Shown here piece by piece: positions 34,505 to 45,623 of a stretch of DNA of 64,000 bases. Below the pieces are notes generated by a model. That model saw only the letters and a list, made by a program, of their open reading frames with translations. It was not told the origin of the DNA and ran no database searches. The translations under genes and the position numbers were made by a program. This DNA comes from Pseudomonas sp. R84. GTDB taxonomy: Bacteria > Pseudomonadota > Gammaproteobacteria > Pseudomonadales > Pseudomonadaceae. The first letter of the stretch is position 1. Each line of letters opens with the position of its first letter. Location of the stretch: contig NZ_CP019426.1 of assembly GCF_009834515.1 (NCBI RefSeq), forward strand, positions 6,527,501 through 6,591,500, in the 5' to 3' direction.

Positions 34505-36075
34505 GAGGCGTTATCCGTCACGGGCGCGACATCGGCAGCATCGGAGGCCAGCGCGAAAAAGTCCGCCATGCGTTTTTGCACCGGGGCGAACGCGCAGTAA
34601 TCGTGCATGCGTTCGATGGCGGCCGCCGACATCTGCTGATAATCCAGTGGCTGGGTCTTGGCCATCCGATAGCTGTTTTCGTAGGCGTGTTTCAGCGAGC
34701 CCCAGTCCGGGCGATAGCGCAAAGTACGGTAGATGATGCGCGTGTCCTGCGGCCAGATCGTCAGCTCTTCGCTGGACTTGATCACGAATGCCACCGCGTC
34801 ATCGATGTAGTCTTCCATCGCCGTGTGATCGGGGGCGATCACCGGTGTGCCGCTGGACATGAACTCCATGAGCGGCAGGCACAGGCCTTCACAGCGCGAG
34901 GCGTTCACGTAGAAACTTGCGGCCTGATACAGCCTGGCGTACTGCGTGTCGTCGAGATAACCGTGCATCACCACCACCCGGCAGGCGAACGGCGTGAGTT
35001 GCGCAAGCAATGTCATCAACTCGCTGTAATAGGAAGCCAGATCGTTCTGGGTAATCTTCAACACAAGCGTCGCGTCGGACGTTTCGCGAAACGCCCAACA
35101 GAATGCGGTGATCAGTTGATGCCAGTTCTTGCGGCCATCCCTGGGGTTGAACACGGTGACATAAACCACACCGTCGACCGTGGTTTCGACCACCGAAGTG
35201 GTGTCCGGCAAGTTCAGCGTCACCGGTTCGACGACGGGGACCGGCAGCGGCCCACACACCGCCGGCAAGCGTTGTTCGAGCCAGCCGTGCAGCGTATCTG
35301 GCACCAGATCGCGAATGCCTTCCCAATACCAGTTGTAGAGAAACTTCACCCGTGGCACCGGTTCTGCCTGCTCGTGTCCCAGATCCAGCACCCATAGACG
35401 CAGGTAATGCCGGGCAATGACGAAGCGGCGTTGGAGGGTCAGCGGTGGCGGACGCGCGGCTTCGATTTCGGCCGCCAGCGCGGCTTCTTCTTCCGGCGTG
35501 ATCGGTGTCGGGATCAGTGCATCGGCGCAGAGGCCGAGGGTGCGAGTATCGAAAATGCAGCCCTTGATCGCCAGCGTGGTGCCTGGATTGACTGGCGCAC
35601 CCAGTGTCTGCTGACGGATCGCCGCGAAGTTTTCCCACAGCGGCGTGGGCAATACCAGCACAGGGAAGTCTTCGCCCATGGCACGACGAATGGCTCGAGC
35701 GGTGTGGCTCGACAGCGTGATAACCCGCCCATGGCGAGCGAGCATCTGCGTCCAGTCCTGACGCGGGTCGTTGTCCCACTGTTCGTCAGGAATCGAGTCG
35801 AACTCCCAGGCCACCACACACACCGTCGGGCATTCGAGGTCGACCGGGGTTTTCTGCGGCGGAGTGAACGACAGGAACAGGCTGTCTTCGCCAGCGGCGA
35901 GCAGTTGTCGATACAGCGGATCGACGTCGGCGGTGGACGCGACCACGTGCACGCGCCCAAGGCTTTCCAGCACCGGGCGATAGGCCTTGAGCACGAAGTA
36001 ATAACTGTATTCCGGACGGCCGAGACTCTGGCCGATGGAACTGTCATTGACGTCCGAGTAAAGAATGAAATTCAT
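34498..36075 (-). CDS. Glycosyltransferase, GT4-like, long form with central insert
   Basis: A 525-residue paralogue of the following gene. Shared blocks are IGQSLGRPEYSYYFVLKAYR near the start, VTVFNPRDGRKNWHQLI near residue 315, and GLCLPLMEFMSSGTPVIAP near 410. Between the halves it carries an extra 90-110 residues (about 185-295) rich in Pro, Glu and aromatic residues (RHYLRLWVLDLGHEQ, NWYWEGIRDLV) that the shorter paralogue lacks. Start: ATG at 36075. It is the first gene of the leftward unit and faces the A-band operon across a 427-base gap. Confidence 0.85.
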   Translation of the reverse strand: MNFILYSDVNDSSIGQSLGRPEYSYYFVLKAYRPVLESLGRVHVVASTADVDPLYRQLLAAGEDSLFLSFTPPQKTPVDLECPTVCVVAWEFDSIPDEQWDNDPRQDWTQMLARHGRVITLSSHTARAIRRAMGEDFPVLVLPTPLWENFAAIRQQTLGAPVNPGTTLAIKGCIFDTRTLGLCADALIPTPITPEEEAALAAEIEAARPPPLTLQRRFVIARHYLRLWVLDLGHEQAEPVPRVKFLYNWYWEGIRDLVPDTLHGWLEQRLPAVCGPLPVPVVEPVTLNLPDTTSVVETTVDGVVYVTVFNPRDGRKNWHQLITAFCWAFRETSDATLVLKITQNDLASYYSELMTLLAQLTPFACRVVVMHGYLDDTQYARLYQAASFYVNASRCEGLCLPLMEFMSSGTPVIAPDHTAMEDYIDDAVAFVIKSSEELTIWPQDTRIIYRTLRYRPDWGSLKHAYENSYRMAKTQPLDYQQMSAAAIERMHDYCAFAPVQKRMADFFALASDAADVAPVTDNASC

Positions 36076-36502
36076 GGCATCCCACGATGAAGGCGCCATC
36101 CCGGTACCTTCATGCTATGACGGCCGTGCGCTGGATCGAGTCGGCATGGCAGGCCCTCGTCCTTCGTCATCGGGTACGTCTTCGTTCTTGTTTTAGTGGT
36201 CGGTTTCACCCTGCGTCGCGGTTCTCGAATCAAAGCTCGGGATTTGGCGACGAAGGGCATTCTAAACACATCCGTCAGGTATTCGTGAACCGCCCGGCGA
36301 GAATAAATCCGCTACGCTGACGAGAACTGACCAGTCACGGTATGGCCAGTTGAAATTGCTCGGCAATTGGCACAGATTGACAGCAAATAACTACAACAAC
36401 GTTTTCGCCTGTCGTCTTAGCGGTTTTTTCCAACCGGTCTGACAGACCCTTCTCTAAAGCCTGTAGGAAGTGCTGCGAAAACCAAGACCAAGGGGTCGCT
36501 GT
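36076..36502. promoter_or_regulatory. Divergent intergenic region between glycosyltransferase unit and A-band operon
   Basis: 427 bases without a convincing gene; the small ORFs in it have no ribosome site or recognisable product. It is AT-richer than its flanks and must hold promoters for both directions. TTGACA at 36377-36382 is a possible -35 for the rightward operon, but I cannot pair it with a good -10. I see no JUMPstart element. Confidence 0.5.
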
Positions 36503-38385
<1,883 letters not shown>

Positions 38386-38388
38386 GCC

Positions 38389-39831
38389 ATGCTGATCCCC
38401 GTGATTCTGTCCGGCGGTGCCGGCACCCGTTTGTGGCCGGTGTCCCGCGAGGGCCATCCCAAGCCGTTCATGACCCTGCCCGACGGCCAGTCGCTGCTGG
38501 GCAAGACCTACCAGCGTGCCGCCGCATTGCTGGACGGCTGGGGTGACATCGTCACGGTGACCAACCGCGAGTACTACTTCCAGAGCAAGGATCACTATTG
38601 CGCCGCCCACGTGTCGCGCCATCGCGGGCACTTCCTGCTGGAGCCGACCGGGCGCAACACGGCGCCGGCCATTGCTGCTGCCGCGTTGTCGCTGCAAGCA
38701 CTGCATGGTGATAACGCGATCATGGTGGTGATGCCCGCCGACCATTTGATCGTCAATCAGGACGCGCTGAAAACGGCGGTCGAGCACGCGGTCAATCTGG
38801 CCAAAGACGGCTATCTGGTGACCTTCGGCGTGATCCCGACGGCGGCGGAAACCGGCTTCGGCTACATTGAGACCGGTGCCCCACTGGATGCCAAAGGTGC
38901 GGCGAAAGTGCAGCGTTTCGTCGAGAAACCCGACCTGCAAACCGCCACGCATTATCTGGAGAGCGGCAACTTCCTGTGGAACTCAGGCATGTTCTGCTTC
39001 ACCACCGCCACGGTGATTGCCGAGCTGCAATTGCACGCGCCCGAACTGCTCGAGCAGACTCGCGCCTGCATGGCCGCCAGCGCGCCGATTGAAACCGTCG
39101 GTTGCCTGCAGCAAGAACTGTCGCCGGCGCTGTTCGCGGAAATCACCGACATTTCCATCGATTACGCACTGATGGAGCGCTCGGAAAAAGTCGTTGTCGT
39201 GCCCGCAGGCTTCGACTGGAGTGACATCGGTTCGTGGGGCGCCGTCGCGGCATTGGTGCCGGCCGACGCAGACAACAACCGCGCCAGCGGCGAAGCGATT
39301 TTCATCGACAGCCACAACAACTTCGTCCAGAGCGAAGGTCGTCTGGTGGCGACGGTGGGTGTGGATAACTTGATCATCGTCGACACCGCCGACGCGGTGT
39401 TGGTGGCCCATGCCGACCGTGCGCAAGACGTACGCCGCGTGGCCAAGCAACTCAAGGACAAATCCCACGAAGCCTATCGGTTGCATCGTACCGTCAGCCG
39501 CCCGTGGGGTACTTACACGGTTCTCGAAGAAGGTCCGCGCTTCAAGATCAAGCGCATCGTGGTCAAGCCTGGCGGCAAGTTGTCGCTGCAAATGCACCAT
39601 CACCGCAACGAACACTGGGTGGTGGTCGAAGGCATGGCCAAGGTCACCAACAATGGCAGCGGTACAACGCTGGTAGCCAAGAACGAATCGACCTTCATCG
39701 CCGCCGGCCACAAGCATCGCCTGGAAAACCCCGGGGTGATCGACCTGGTCATCATCGAAGTGCAAAGCGGCGAATACCTGGGAGAGGACGACATCGTTCG
39801 CTTCGAAGACCAATACGGCAGGACGGTTTAA
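38389..39831 (+). CDS. wbpW: Mannose-1-phosphate guanylyltransferase / mannose-6-phosphate isomerase WbpW
   Basis: A 480-residue two-domain enzyme that makes mannose 6-phosphate from fructose 6-phosphate and GDP-mannose from mannose 1-phosphate. The N-terminal GMP domain has LSGGAGTRLWPVSREGHPKP and FVEKPD; the C-terminal cupin PMI domain (about 350-475) has RPWGTYTVLEEG, metal-site HHHRNEHWVVVEG and GHKHRLENPG. Within an A-band operon this is WbpW rather than AlgA or PslB. It ends exactly where wzm begins. Confidence 0.95.
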   Translation: MLIPVILSGGAGTRLWPVSREGHPKPFMTLPDGQSLLGKTYQRAAALLDGWGDIVTVTNREYYFQSKDHYCAAHVSRHRGHFLLEPTGRNTAPAIAAAALSLQALHGDNAIMVVMPADHLIVNQDALKTAVEHAVNLAKDGYLVTFGVIPTAAETGFGYIETGAPLDAKGAAKVQRFVEKPDLQTATHYLESGNFLWNSGMFCFTTATVIAELQLHAPELLEQTRACMAASAPIETVGCLQQELSPALFAEITDISIDYALMERSEKVVVVPAGFDWSDIGSWGAVAALVPADADNNRASGEAIFIDSHNNFVQSEGRLVATVGVDNLIIVDTADAVLVAHADRAQDVRRVAKQLKDKSHEAYRLHRTVSRPWGTYTVLEEGPRFKIKRIVVKPGGKLSLQMHHHRNEHWVVVEGMAKVTNNGSGTTLVAKNESTFIAAGHKHRLENPGVIDLVIIEVQSGEYLGEDDIVRFEDQYGRTV

Positions 39832-40629
39832 ATGCTGCTTTCCCTGTTCCGCTCGTTGCATGGCTACCGGGGTTTCATCCTCGGCAGCGTGCAGCGAGAG
39901 TTTCAAGCCCGGTACCGCAATTCGTTGTTCGGCGCGCTGTGGCCGATCTTCAATCCACTGTCGATGATCGTCGTTTACACCGTGATCTTTTCCCACATCA
40001 TGCGCGCCCGTTTACCCGGCGTGGATGACAGCATGGCCTACAGCGTCTACCTCTGCGCCGGGCTGCTGGCGTGGGGACTGTTTTCCGAAATTACCCTGCG
40101 CAGCCAGAACATGTTTCTGGAAAACGCCAACCTGCTGAAGAAAATCAGCTTCCCGCGCATCTGCCTGCCGGTGATAGTGCTGTGCAACGCCGGGATCAAC
40201 TTCGCGATCATCATCAGCCTGTTTCTCGGCTTTCTGCTGATCACCGGACGCTGGCCGGGCATGGCCTTGTTGGCGCTGATTCCATTGATCGCCCTGCAAA
40301 TGATGTTCTGCGCCGGACTGGGCATGGTCCTCGGCGTATTGAACGTGTTCTTCCGTGATGTCGGTCAGCTGTTCGGCATCTGCCTGCAATTCTGGTTTTG
40401 GCTGACGCCGATCGTTTACCCGATCACGATCCTGCCGGAATGGGTACAGCGCCTGCTGCAACTCAACCCGCTGACCAATCTGTTCAGCAGTTATCAAAAC
40501 CTGTTTCTCTACGGTCAGTGGCCGGTCTGGAGCTCGCTGCTGCCGATCTTCGTCACGGGTGTGCTGTTTTGTCTGATCGGTCTGCGGCTGTTTCGCCAGC
40601 GCGTCGGCGAAATGGTGGATGAACTCTGA
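39832..40629 (+). CDS. wzm: A-band polysaccharide ABC transporter permease Wzm
   Basis: A 265-residue ABC-2 permease with six helices. VQREFQARYRNSLFGALW at the N-terminus and the closing LNPLTNLFSSYQNLFLYGQWP are standard for polysaccharide exporters. It carries the finished D-rhamnan, lipid-linked, across the inner membrane for ligation to lipid A-core. The ATG follows the wbpW stop directly and its own stop overlaps the wzt start by one base. Confidence 0.95.
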   Translation: MLLSLFRSLHGYRGFILGSVQREFQARYRNSLFGALWPIFNPLSMIVVYTVIFSHIMRARLPGVDDSMAYSVYLCAGLLAWGLFSEITLRSQNMFLENANLLKKISFPRICLPVIVLCNAGINFAIIISLFLGFLLITGRWPGMALLALIPLIALQMMFCAGLGMVLGVLNVFFRDVGQLFGICLQFWFWLTPIVYPITILPEWVQRLLQLNPLTNLFSSYQNLFLYGQWPVWSSLLPIFVTGVLFCLIGLRLFRQRVGEMVDEL

Positions 40630-41882
40630 TGGGGCATATTCGCGTCACCGGCCTGAGCAAGGCCTACAAACAATACCCTAACCGCTGGAGCCGACTGGCC
40701 GAGTGGCTGCTCCCGTTTTCGCCGATCCGCCACCGCCAGCACTGGGTGCTGCAAGACGTCGAATTCGAAATCGCCCCCGGTGAAGCGGTGGGCATCGTCG
40801 GCGCCAACGGCGCGGGCAAAAGCACTTTGCTGAAGATGATCACCGGCACCACCCAACCCACCACCGGCACAATCGAACTGCAAGGCCGCGTGGCCGCGCT
40901 GCTGGAGCTGGGCATGGGTTTCCACCCGGATTTCACCGGTCGCCAGAACGCCATCATGGCCGGCCAGTTGCTGGGCATGCAGCTCGAAGAAATCGAGGCA
41001 CTGATACCCGACATCGAGCATTTCGCCGAGATCGGCGACGCCATCGACCAGCCGGTACGCACTTACTCCAGCGGCATGCAGATGCGCCTGGCGTTCAGCG
41101 TCGCCACGGCGCGACGCCCGGACATCCTTATCGTCGACGAGGCACTGTCGGTGGGCGACGCCTACTTCCAGCACAAAAGCTTCGAACGCATCCGCAGTTT
41201 CCGCAAATCCGGCACCACGCTGCTGATCGTGTCCCACGACCGTTCGGCCATTCAATCGATCTGCGATTCGGCGATTCTGCTCAAGGATGGCCGCATGGCC
41301 ATGTACGGCAAACCCGAACCCGTGCTCGATTATTACAACGCGCTGATGGCCGAACGCGAGGGCCAGATCGTCCGTCAGGAAATGCTCGCCGGCGGCGAAG
41401 TGCAAACCGTCTCCGGTACCGGCGAAGCAGCGATTCTCGGCGTGCGCCTGCTCGATGAAAACGATCGCAGCATCGACGCTGCCGAAGTCGGTCAAGCGGT
41501 GGTGCTCGAAGTGAAAGTTGAAGTGCGCAAGGACATCGAACGGCTGGTACTGGGTTTTATCCTCAAGGATCGTCTGGGCCAGATGATGTACGGCATCAAC
41601 ACCCACCGCCTCGACAAGGCGCTGACCGACCTGCACGCCGGCGAGCGTTTCACCTATCGCTTCGCTTTCGTCATGGGGTTGGGCAAAGGCAATTATTCCG
41701 TATCGCTGAGCCTGTCGCGCCTGGACTCTCACCTCGATCGCAATTTCGAATGGCGCGACTACGGGCTGGTGTTCCACGTGATCAACAATCGGCAGGAAGA
41801 TTTTGTCGGCTGCTCATGGCTGGGTGCCAAGACCACCATCTCGCGCGACACCGAAGTCCGGCCTGTCGAGCGCTTGCCATGA
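40629..41882 (+). CDS. wzt: A-band polysaccharide ABC transporter ATPase Wzt
   Basis: A 417-residue ATPase. The N-terminal ATPase domain has Walker [13 protein letters not shown], signature TYSSGMQMRLAF and Walker B ILIVDEALSVGD. A C-terminal domain (about residues 255-400) resembles the Wzt carbohydrate-binding domain that recognises chain-end modifications in some O-antigens. If that holds here, it might read a terminal mark such as the methyl group from the divergent methyltransferase. It overlaps wbpX by four bases. Confidence 0.95.
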   Translation: MGHIRVTGLSKAYKQYPNRWSRLAEWLLPFSPIRHRQHWVLQDVEFEIAPGEAVGIVGANGAGKSTLLKMITGTTQPTTGTIELQGRVAALLELGMGFHPDFTGRQNAIMAGQLLGMQLEEIEALIPDIEHFAEIGDAIDQPVRTYSSGMQMRLAFSVATARRPDILIVDEALSVGDAYFQHKSFERIRSFRKSGTTLLIVSHDRSAIQSICDSAILLKDGRMAMYGKPEPVLDYYNALMAEREGQIVRQEMLAGGEVQTVSGTGEAAILGVRLLDENDRSIDAAEVGQAVVLEVKVEVRKDIERLVLGFILKDRLGQMMYGINTHRLDKALTDLHAGERFTYRFAFVMGLGKGNYSVSLSLSRLDSHLDRNFEWRDYGLVFHVINNRQEDFVGCSWLGAKTTISRDTEVRPVERLP

Positions 41883-43246
41883 CCCGCTTGCTCGTCGAAT
41901 GCACCCATGTGTTCAAACACCCGACCATCAACTCGGGGATTCAGCGTGTGGTGCGCAACGTCATCAAGCAACTGCCCGCCAGCGCCGCAGGTGTGGAGTG
42001 CATGCCGGTGGTGGTACTCAATGGCGAACTCTACCGCGTGCTGCAACTGGCATCGCTCGATACGCCTTTTTTCAACAGGCTGGAAACCTTCGGAGGACGC
42101 CTGGAGCGCCTCGCTCATCGCTTCTGGCAGTGGCATCAGCGTCGTGATGCGCAACTCACCTCGAAACTGGCGCGACGGATTTTGTATGTCGGCTACCGGC
42201 TGACAATCTTCGGCGCGTTCGGCCTGCCGATCCGCCTGATCCGACAGATCAACCGCACGCAACTGCTCAAACGTTGCTCCCCCCTGCAACATCGGCCGGG
42301 CGATCAACTGGTGTTGCTGGATTCATCCTGGCACTCGGATTTGTTCGCCCACGTCGAGCGACTCAAACGCGACGGCGTCGGCATGATCGCGGTGATCTAC
42401 GACTTGATCCCTCTGACTCATCCGCAGTTTTACGACACGCGTCTGGTCGAGGTTTTCAGCGAGTGGTTCGACTGGATCACCCGCACGGCCGACGGCTACA
42501 TGGCTATCTCCGCCACGGTGCGCGATCAGGTGCGTGAAGAATTGCAGCGCAGAATCGGTGCCGAACAAACCGACCAGCGCTGGTTCGATTTCTTTCACTT
42601 GGGTTCCGAACTGGATCTGCATACCGACCATGCGACGGTCGATCCGCGCCTGAAGCAATTGTTCACGACAACAGACCCGGTTTACCTGATGGTCAGCACC
42701 ATCGAACCACGCAAGAACCATGCGTATCTGCTCGATGCCTTCGAACGCGCCTGGATCACAGGCTCGACCGCACGGCTGTGCATCGCCGGGCGGGTCGGCT
42801 GGAAATGCGATGCCCTCCTCGCCCGGGTGCGCAATCATCCAGAGCTGAATCAGCGTCTGTTCATGTTTAACGACCTCAGTGACACCAGCCTTGAACACGC
42901 CTACGCCCACGCCAGTGCACTGGTGTTTCCTTCGTTCGTCGAAGGCTTCGGCTTGCCCTTGGTGGAAGCCATGCAGCGTGGCTTGCCGGCGATGGGTAGT
43001 GACATTGCGGTGTTTCGCGAAATCGGAGGCGAGTTCATGGCGTATTTCGATTTGCAGGATCCGCAAAGCCTTGCCGACTTGATCAACGGCTTCCAGTGCA
43101 GCGGCCAGTTCCCTGCCGCCCGCGATGTTGCTGATTGGCAGTGGATCGGCTGGCGCGAAGCCAGTCAGCAACTGGCCGAACGCAGTGTGCGTAATGTTCT
43201 GCAAGCGCCGGCGGCGCCAGCGAGGCAGCATGCGCATAGCGCTTAA
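41879..43246 (+). CDS. wbpX: A-band rhamnosyltransferase WbpX
   Basis: A 455-residue GT4 glycosyltransferase. The N-terminus TRLLVECTHVFKHPTINSGI and the C-terminal VSTIEPRKNHAYLLDAFE and ALVFPSFVEGFGLPLVEAM are the GT4 layout. By position and length it matches P. aeruginosa WbpX, one of three rhamnosyltransferases that build the alternating alpha-1,2/alpha-1,3 D-rhamnan in the cytosol. It ends 17 bases inside the wbpY coding region. Confidence 0.92.
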   Translation: MTRLLVECTHVFKHPTINSGIQRVVRNVIKQLPASAAGVECMPVVVLNGELYRVLQLASLDTPFFNRLETFGGRLERLAHRFWQWHQRRDAQLTSKLARRILYVGYRLTIFGAFGLPIRLIRQINRTQLLKRCSPLQHRPGDQLVLLDSSWHSDLFAHVERLKRDGVGMIAVIYDLIPLTHPQFYDTRLVEVFSEWFDWITRTADGYMAISATVRDQVREELQRRIGAEQTDQRWFDFFHLGSELDLHTDHATVDPRLKQLFTTTDPVYLMVSTIEPRKNHAYLLDAFERAWITGSTARLCIAGRVGWKCDALLARVRNHPELNQRLFMFNDLSDTSLEHAYAHASALVFPSFVEGFGLPLVEAMQRGLPAMGSDIAVFREIGGEFMAYFDLQDPQSLADLINGFQCSGQFPAARDVADWQWIGWREASQQLAERSVRNVLQAPAAPARQHAHSA

Positions 43247-44360
43247 CGCACGCATTCTCCAGGCACCGCGCACCGGCATCGGCCATTACGTTGCCGAACT
43301 GGTCAACGCCTTGCGCAGCGAACCCGAGATTGACGTGACCTTGTTCCACGGGTGGGGCTGGAGCTCGGCGCTGCCGGAAGCGGCCATGCCCGGTTACTCG
43401 CGCCTGACGCCGCTGCTGCGACAGATTCCCGGGGCTTATCAGGCGCGCCGCTGGCTGGAGCAGAAACGCTTCGATCAGGGGCGCGCGCAAGGTATCGACC
43501 TCTATCACGAACCGAGCCTGTGGCCGCTGGCCTTCGACGGCCCGACCGTGATCACCCTGCATGACCTGACCCACCTGCATTTCCCTGAGACCCAGCCCCC
43601 GGCGCGGCTCAAGGAAATCGAACGTCGATTGGCCGTGGGTGTGCAGCAAGCCCAAGTGATTCTCACCGACTCGCAAGCCATCGCCGAGGAAGCTCAAGCC
43701 TATTTCAGCCTGCCTGCCGAGCGTTTCGTCGTTGCACCACTGGGCATCGCCGAGCGCTTTCATCCGCGCGAGGCGAGCACCATTGATGCGGTGCTCAAGG
43801 CGCATGCGGTGGCGGCGCGGGAATATTTTCTATGCGTGGGCACGCTGGAGCCGCGCAAGAACCTTGGCCTGGCCCTGCGCGCCCATGCCCTGTTACCCGA
43901 AGCCGTGCGCCAGCGTTATCCGCTGCTGATCGTCGGCATGGCCGGCTGGGAGCGCGAGCAGTTCAGTGAACCTTTGCGTCAGGCGCTGGCCAGCGGGCAT
44001 GTGTGCCTGCTCGGCTATCTGCCCGATGAACAGGTCGCGCAATTGCTGGCCGGTGCCCGCGCACTGATTTTTCCATCGCTGTACGAAGGGTTTGGTCTGC
44101 CGGTACTGGAGGCCATGGCCAGTGGCACCCCGGTGGTGCTCACGCATTCTTCGGCGATGCCGGAAGTCGCCGGTGCAGCGGGCAACTATATTGAAGCTGA
44201 CGATGCAGAAGGCCTGCGTGATGCGCTGAGCCGACTGATCGACGATCAAGCGCATTGGCAGGCATGCCAAGAAGCCGGGTTACAGCAGTCACGGCTTTTT
44301 TCCTGGGAGCGTTGTGCACAGGCCACCGCCAGTGCCTACCGCCAGGCCATGGGAGGTTGA
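43230..44360 (+). CDS. wbpY: A-band rhamnosyltransferase WbpY
   Basis: A 376-residue GT4 enzyme. MRIALNARILQAPRTGIGHY is the acceptor-side start, and VGTLEPRKNLGLALRAHAL and LIFPSLYEGFGLPVLEAMA are the donor-side motifs. ATG at 43230 lies inside the end of wbpX, so coupling is tight. It belongs to the same family as WbpX and would extend the rhamnan chain. It is followed immediately by wbpZ. Confidence 0.92.
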   Translation: MRIALNARILQAPRTGIGHYVAELVNALRSEPEIDVTLFHGWGWSSALPEAAMPGYSRLTPLLRQIPGAYQARRWLEQKRFDQGRAQGIDLYHEPSLWPLAFDGPTVITLHDLTHLHFPETQPPARLKEIERRLAVGVQQAQVILTDSQAIAEEAQAYFSLPAERFVVAPLGIAERFHPREASTIDAVLKAHAVAAREYFLCVGTLEPRKNLGLALRAHALLPEAVRQRYPLLIVGMAGWEREQFSEPLRQALASGHVCLLGYLPDEQVAQLLAGARALIFPSLYEGFGLPVLEAMASGTPVVLTHSSAMPEVAGAAGNYIEADDAEGLRDALSRLIDDQAHWQACQEAGLQQSRLFSWERCAQATASAYRQAMGG

Positions 44361-45491
44361 ATGCGAGTTCTTCATTTTTTCAAGACGTACCTGCCTGACT
44401 CGGTCGGCGGCATTGAGCAAGTGATCTTCCAACTGTGCGAGAGCGGCGCCCAGCACGGTATCGACGGCCAGGTGCTGACCCTCAGTGCTGACCCGACACC
44501 GCCCGTGGTGAAATTGGGCCAGCACGAAGTGCACCGCGCCAAACTCGACATCCAGTTCGCCTCCACGGGTTTTTCCTGGAGCGTGTTCAAACAGTTTCGC
44601 GAACTGGCGGCCGAGGCCGACGTGGTCAATTACCACTTCCCGTGGCCGTTCATGGACCTGGTGCATTTCGCCAGTGCGATGAATAAACCGAGTGTGGTGA
44701 CTTATCACTCGGACATCATTCGCCAGAAGCACCTGCTCAAACTCTATCGCCCGTTGATGAACCGCTTCCTCGCCAGCGCCGACCGCATTGTTGCCGCTTC
44801 GCCGAACTACCTGCACACCAGCGATGTGCTGCAACAGTTCCAGAACAAGACCCGAGTAATTCCCTACGGTTTGAACAAGGCTGGTTATCCACAGGCGGAT
44901 GCAGAGCGGATGAATCGCTGGCGCCAGCAGGTTGGGGATAAGTTTTTTCTGTTTGTCGGGGTGATGCGTTACTACAAGGGCCTGCACATTCTGCTCGAGG
45001 CGCTGAAAGACGTGGATTATCCCGTCGTCATTGTCGGTGCCGGGCCATTGGAACTGGAACTGCACGCTCAAGCGCAAGCGCTGGGCCTGCGCAATATTCA
45101 TTTCCTCGGACGCTTGGGTGACGAGGACAAAGTCGCGCTGCTGCAACTGAGCTACGCGATTGTTTTCCCGTCACACCTGCGCTCGGAAGCTTTCGGCATC
45201 TCGCTGCTGGAAGGTGCGATGTACGGCAAACCGATGATTTCCAGCGAGATCGGCACTGGCACCAGCTACATCAATATTCACAACGAAACCGGGCTGGTGG
45301 TCCCGCCCAGTCATCCACAGGCGTTTCGCGAGGCGATGCGCACGCTCTGGGAAGACCCGGTGCGCGCCGCTGCCATGGGGGTGAAAGCCGAAGCGCGTTA
45401 CCGGCAGTTATTCACAGCCGATGAAATGGGCCGCAAATGGACAGAGCTGTATCAGGAATTGCTGGAAGAGAAATCGCTGTCCTACGCCTGA
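44361..45491 (+). CDS. wbpZ: A-band rhamnosyltransferase WbpZ
   Basis: A 376-residue GT4 enzyme, last gene of the operon. MRVLHFFKTYLPDSVGGIEQ is the N-terminal acceptor region; LFVGVMRYYKGLHILLEAL and EAFGISLLEGAMYGKPMI are the donor region. In P. aeruginosa WbpZ adds the first rhamnose to the GlcNAc primer. The initiating transferase WbpL is not in this window and must be elsewhere. The gene starts on the base after the wbpY stop. Confidence 0.93.
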   Translation: MRVLHFFKTYLPDSVGGIEQVIFQLCESGAQHGIDGQVLTLSADPTPPVVKLGQHEVHRAKLDIQFASTGFSWSVFKQFRELAAEADVVNYHFPWPFMDLVHFASAMNKPSVVTYHSDIIRQKHLLKLYRPLMNRFLASADRIVAASPNYLHTSDVLQQFQNKTRVIPYGLNKAGYPQADAERMNRWRQQVGDKFFLFVGVMRYYKGLHILLEALKDVDYPVVIVGAGPLELELHAQAQALGLRNIHFLGRLGDEDKVALLQLSYAIVFPSHLRSEAFGISLLEGAMYGKPMISSEIGTGTSYINIHNETGLVVPPSHPQAFREAMRTLWEDPVRAAAMGVKAEARYRQLFTADEMGRKWTELYQELLEEKSLSYA

Positions 45492-45514
45492 GCGTGGGTT
45501 GAATACCGATCCCC

Positions 45515-45613
45515 TGTAGGAGCTGCCGAAGGCTCGGGCCGCGATCGGACGATCTTTTGATCTTGTTTTTAAAAATCAAAATCAAAAGAACGCGGCCTTC
45601 GGCAGCTCCTACA
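45515..45613. repeat. REP-type palindrome 6
   Basis: TGTAGGAGCTGCCGAAGGC at 45515 pairs with GCCTTCGGCAGCTCCTACA ending 45613. The inner part (GATCTTTTGATC... AAAATCAAAAG) pairs partly. It separates the A-band operon from the convergent oxidoreductase gene. Confidence 0.83.
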
Positions 45614-45623
45614 CGGGTTCGGG

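Noticed and set aside
36087..36320. 77-codon ORF in the gap before rmd
   Set aside because: No ribosome site, no hydrophobic or conserved pattern, and unlike coding sequence around it.
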